From contig JBFXAM010000117.1 in assembly GCA_050184295.1 (NCBI GenBank), forward strand, positions 1 to 14,459: 14,459 bases of DNA. The letters are read 5' to 3'. Source of the DNA: JBFXAM01 sp050184295 (lineage in GTDB: Bacteria; Planctomycetota; Phycisphaerae; UBA1845; Fen-1342). Of the stretch, positions 12,257 to 14,459 are shown piece by piece (position 1 is the first letter of the stretch; each line of letters starts with the position of its first letter). Below the pieces are notes generated by a model. That model saw only the letters and a program-made list of their open reading frames with translations, had not been told where the DNA came from and searched no databases. The position numbers and the translations under genes are program-made.

Positions 12257-14459
12257 ATGCCAGGTAAGACATTCAGCGTTACGACTCGTGTCGTTGATCA
12301 GGCAACGGCTCCACTCCGCGCGGTCGAGGCCGCGATCGGCGGGCTCGGCCGGTCGACGAGCGGATCGGCGACGACGGTGGTCGGCGCGGCAACGCGGATG
12401 ATCGGATCGTTCCTGCGGCTCGCGACGACGGGCGCGCTCGTTGGCGGTGTGATCGCGAGCGTTTCATTCACCGCGGTCGTCGCCGGCCTGCGCTCGGCCT
12501 CGAGCGAGGCCGAGCAGTTCGCACGCCGAGCCCGGCGCATCCGCGTCGGCACGGAGTTCCTGCGCGAGCTCGGGTTCGTCGCGCAGCAGTCGGGCGTGGG
12601 CGTCGAGGCGATGACGAGCGCTCTCGAGGGCGCGCGGGCGAACCTGCTGGAGTTCGGGCGCACCGGATCTGGATCCGCCGCGGAGTCGATCGCGCGGCTG
12701 GGGCTCCGGACGCGCGATGCCACGGGGCATCTGCGCTCCCTGGAGGAGCTGCTGCCGGAGATCGCCGACGGGATCGCCTCGATCGGCGACGAGGCGGAGC
12801 AGCGGCGGCTGACGTCGGGGATCTTCGGCGCGGACAACCAGTCGCTCGTCGACCTGCTCGCCGGGGGGTCGGACGCGATCGCCAAGCTCCGCGGGCAGTA
12901 CCGCGCGCTGGGGGACACGCTCACGGAGGAGCAGAACCGGGCGCTCGAGGGGCTCGCCAAGTCGTTCCGATTGCTGGGCGTCGCGGCGACGCGCGGGCGC
13001 TCGGAGCTGGCCGCGAGCCTCGCGCCGATCGCGACCGATGTCACCGACAGCCTGTCGGCCGCGTTCGTCGCGATCCCAAAGGTGATATCGCGAGTGACGG
13101 ACCTCATCCGTAATGCGCTTCGAAGCGACGCGATTGGCGAGGAAGCGAAGGCCGCGCTACGCGAAATCGGAGTCCAGCTCTCACATATCGTTGGCGTCGT
13201 CGCACGCGAGGTCGTGCTATTCGGCTTAAGCGTGGCCCAGGAGACGTTTCAGGTGGGGTTGGACGCACTCGGGCCAAACATTACAAAGAGCCTGCTCGAC
13301 GTATTTGTGACCGGTACACGCGCCGTGTTCCAGGGAATCAGTTCTGCACTTCAATCTGCGCTAAATCTATTTGGGTTGGCGGATGATGCATCTGGCGAGG
13401 TACAGAAATTCACCGACGACATCCGTTATCAGGCAACGGAGGGAGCCAAGGAGGCGAAGGATTACAACAATGTTGTCGTCGGACAGTTCTTCGGACCGCA
13501 GGTCCTCGACCCGCTCACTGGTCGGGTCAAGACGGCGCGCGAACTGCTCAGAACAGCACTCGCCGGTGTCGGCGACTTGCGTGGCGCCGCGGCAGATTCG
13601 GCGAAGCCCATTGGTGATGCGGTTGGCGAGCTGCTTGATACGTTGGAGGGCCGCCTTGGAGTCGTCTCGCTATACACCGACGCTCTGCGAAGGGTGCGCG
13701 GCGCGAGCGATGAAGCTGGAGCGGCTGTACGCAAGTTCGGCGAGGCGATCCCGGACACCCAGCTTTTCTTCGATGGCTTCAGAGCCGGCGTAACGGCTTT
13801 GAACAAGGAGTTGTCCAATGCATTCCAGCAGGGTGTGCAATTCGCGCAGCAGTTCGCCGACACGCTGAGTTCGAGCCTCGCCGACGCGTTCGCGCAGTCG
13901 GTCACCGGCGCCGAGAGCTTCGACAAGGCGGTCCGGCAGCTTGGAACGAACGTGCTGCGGATCCTCGCCGACCTCACGACGCGACTGGCCGTCGTGCGGA
14001 TCCTCGCCGCCGCGCTCGGGATCGGGAGCGCGGCGGCCGGGCCCGGCGCCGGCGCTGTGCTGGCGAGCGAGGCCGGCGGGTTCCAGCCGACGATCGTGCA
14101 GCCGCCGGCGTTCGCCGCCGGGGCTGTCTTCCGCGGCGCACTGGAGCCGATTGCGCAGGCGGCCGACGGCCTGGTGCTCCAGCCGAGGCGCGGGGGCCGG
14201 CTGGTGCGGGCGGCCGAGGCCGGCGACCCCGAGGCGATCATGCCGCTCGTGCGCGGACGCAGCGGCCGGCTGGGCGTCGAGGCGAGCGGCGCCGGGGCGG
14301 CCCCCGTGTCCCTGAGCCTGGCAGTCAACGTGAACATGACCGGCGCGCCCGCGTCGGACACCGAGGCGCAGCGACGCGGCGAGATCGTCGGCCGCGAGGC
14401 GGCGACGCAGCTGCTCGACGTCATCCGGCGCAATCCCACGCTCCGCGCCTCGTTCCGGG
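12257..14459 (+). CDS. H: Tail tape measure protein (lambda gpH-like), 3' end beyond the window
   Basis: At least 734 residues, open at the right edge. The start ATG 12257 has AGGAGG (12245-12250) six bases upstream. The protein sets tail length and is threaded inside the tube. Marks are a hydrophobic segment at 54-79, SLEELLPEIADGIASIGDEA in the N-terminal third, as in lambda-family tape measures (L-x-E-L-L-P-x-I-A-D-x-I), a long helical middle, a hydrophobic helix at 568-590 and EAGDPEAIMPLVRGRSGRLG from 654, a well-known tape measure C-terminal motif (x-E-A-G-x-E-A-I-x-P-L). The end VIRRNPTLRASFR suggests the stop is close. At about 1.5 angstrom per residue, the tail would be about 110 nm or longer. 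A middle block has much lower GC. Confidence 0.92.
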   Translation, partial: MPGKTFSVTTRVVDQATAPLRAVEAAIGGLGRSTSGSATTVVGAATRMIGSFLRLATTGALVGGVIASVSFTAVVAGLRSASSEAEQFARRARRIRVGTEFLRELGFVAQQSGVGVEAMTSALEGARANLLEFGRTGSGSAAESIARLGLRTRDATGHLRSLEELLPEIADGIASIGDEAEQRRLTSGIFGADNQSLVDLLAGGSDAIAKLRGQYRALGDTLTEEQNRALEGLAKSFRLLGVAATRGRSELAASLAPIATDVTDSLSAAFVAIPKVISRVTDLIRNALRSDAIGEEAKAALREIGVQLSHIVGVVAREVVLFGLSVAQETFQVGLDALGPNITKSLLDVFVTGTRAVFQGISSALQSALNLFGLADDASGEVQKFTDDIRYQATEGAKEAKDYNNVVVGQFFGPQVLDPLTGRVKTARELLRTALAGVGDLRGAAADSAKPIGDAVGELLDTLEGRLGVVSLYTDALRRVRGASDEAGAAVRKFGEAIPDTQLFFDGFRAGVTALNKELSNAFQQGVQFAQQFADTLSSSLADAFAQSVTGAESFDKAVRQLGTNVLRILADLTTRLAVVRILAAALGIGSAAAGPGAGAVLASEAGGFQPTIVQPPAFAAGAVFRGALEPIAQAADGLVLQPRRGGRLVRAAEAGDPEAIMPLVRGRSGRLGVEASGAGAAPVSLSLAVNVNMTGAPASDTEAQRRGEIVGREAATQLLDVIRRNPTLRASFR
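13081..13860 (+). other. Low-GC block inside the tape measure gene
   Basis: By hand count these 780 bases are about 59% GC, falling to about 50% at 13321-13380, against 77-78% in sampled lines just upstream. The frame stays open and the codons become AT-ending (for example CTA TTC GGC TTA and ATT ACA AAG), so this is coding DNA of different composition. It covers residues of about 275-535, the variable middle of tape measures. Recent replacement by recombination is the likely cause. Confidence 0.65.

Noticed and set aside
1..14459. CRISPR array, tRNA, insertion sequence, integrase, defence system or toxin-antitoxin pair
   Set aside because: I looked for direct repeat-spacer patterns, tRNA-like folds, transposase or nuclease motifs and paired small genes and saw none. 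The content is head, connector and tail genes.

Overview
The window is the late structural gene cluster of a lambda-like, long-tailed, non-contractile bacteriophage or prophage (siphovirus). All convincing genes lie on the + strand. No integrase, tRNA, attachment site, insertion sequence, CRISPR array or host gene is visible, so the window cannot say whether this is a prophage or a free phage. Base composition is very GC-rich (about 75-78% in sampled coding lines), with GC-ending codons, GTG as well as ATG starts and clear GGAGG-type ribosome binding sites. The host is therefore a high-GC bacterium, but no gene here identifies its phylum.

Region 1 (1-902) is a poorly coding leader. It holds a possible gene end running in from the left edge, a terminator-like hairpin, other inverted repeats, one convincing 54-residue gene (545-709), a 13-bp hairpin and an AT-rich patch with a 21-bp palindrome that looks like an operator. 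In lambda the large terminase gene sits directly before W; here it must lie to the left of the window or elsewhere.

Region 2 (903-6331) is the head module in lambda order: gpW-like head completion protein, portal (B), S49 capsid protease (C) with a nested in-frame scaffold (Nu3-like), capsid decoration/cement protein (D position) and major capsid protein (E). W, B and C are linked by TGATG and ATGA overlaps, which implies translational coupling. A Rho-independent terminator follows the capsid gene.

Region 3 (6432-10124) joins head to tail: a small proline-rich protein, a likely head-tail connector, a 509-residue protein I do not recognise, a possible tail terminator and a minor tail protein.

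Region 4 (10126-14459) is the tail: tail tube protein, a G/GT-type tail assembly chaperone pair made by -1 frameshifting at a canonical A AAA AAC slippery heptamer, and the tape measure protein, which runs off the right edge.

The proteins would work in this order. Portal, scaffold, protease and capsid protein build the prohead. The decoration protein stabilises the expanded head. gpW and the connector proteins close the portal. The chaperones load the tape measure, around which the tube protein polymerises to a set length. I see no separate new biological system. The most distinctive points are the frameshift site with a Cys/His cluster in its extension, the nested scaffold start, the two operator-like AT-rich islands, hairpins placed just before several ribosome binding sites, and a low-GC block inside the tape measure gene.
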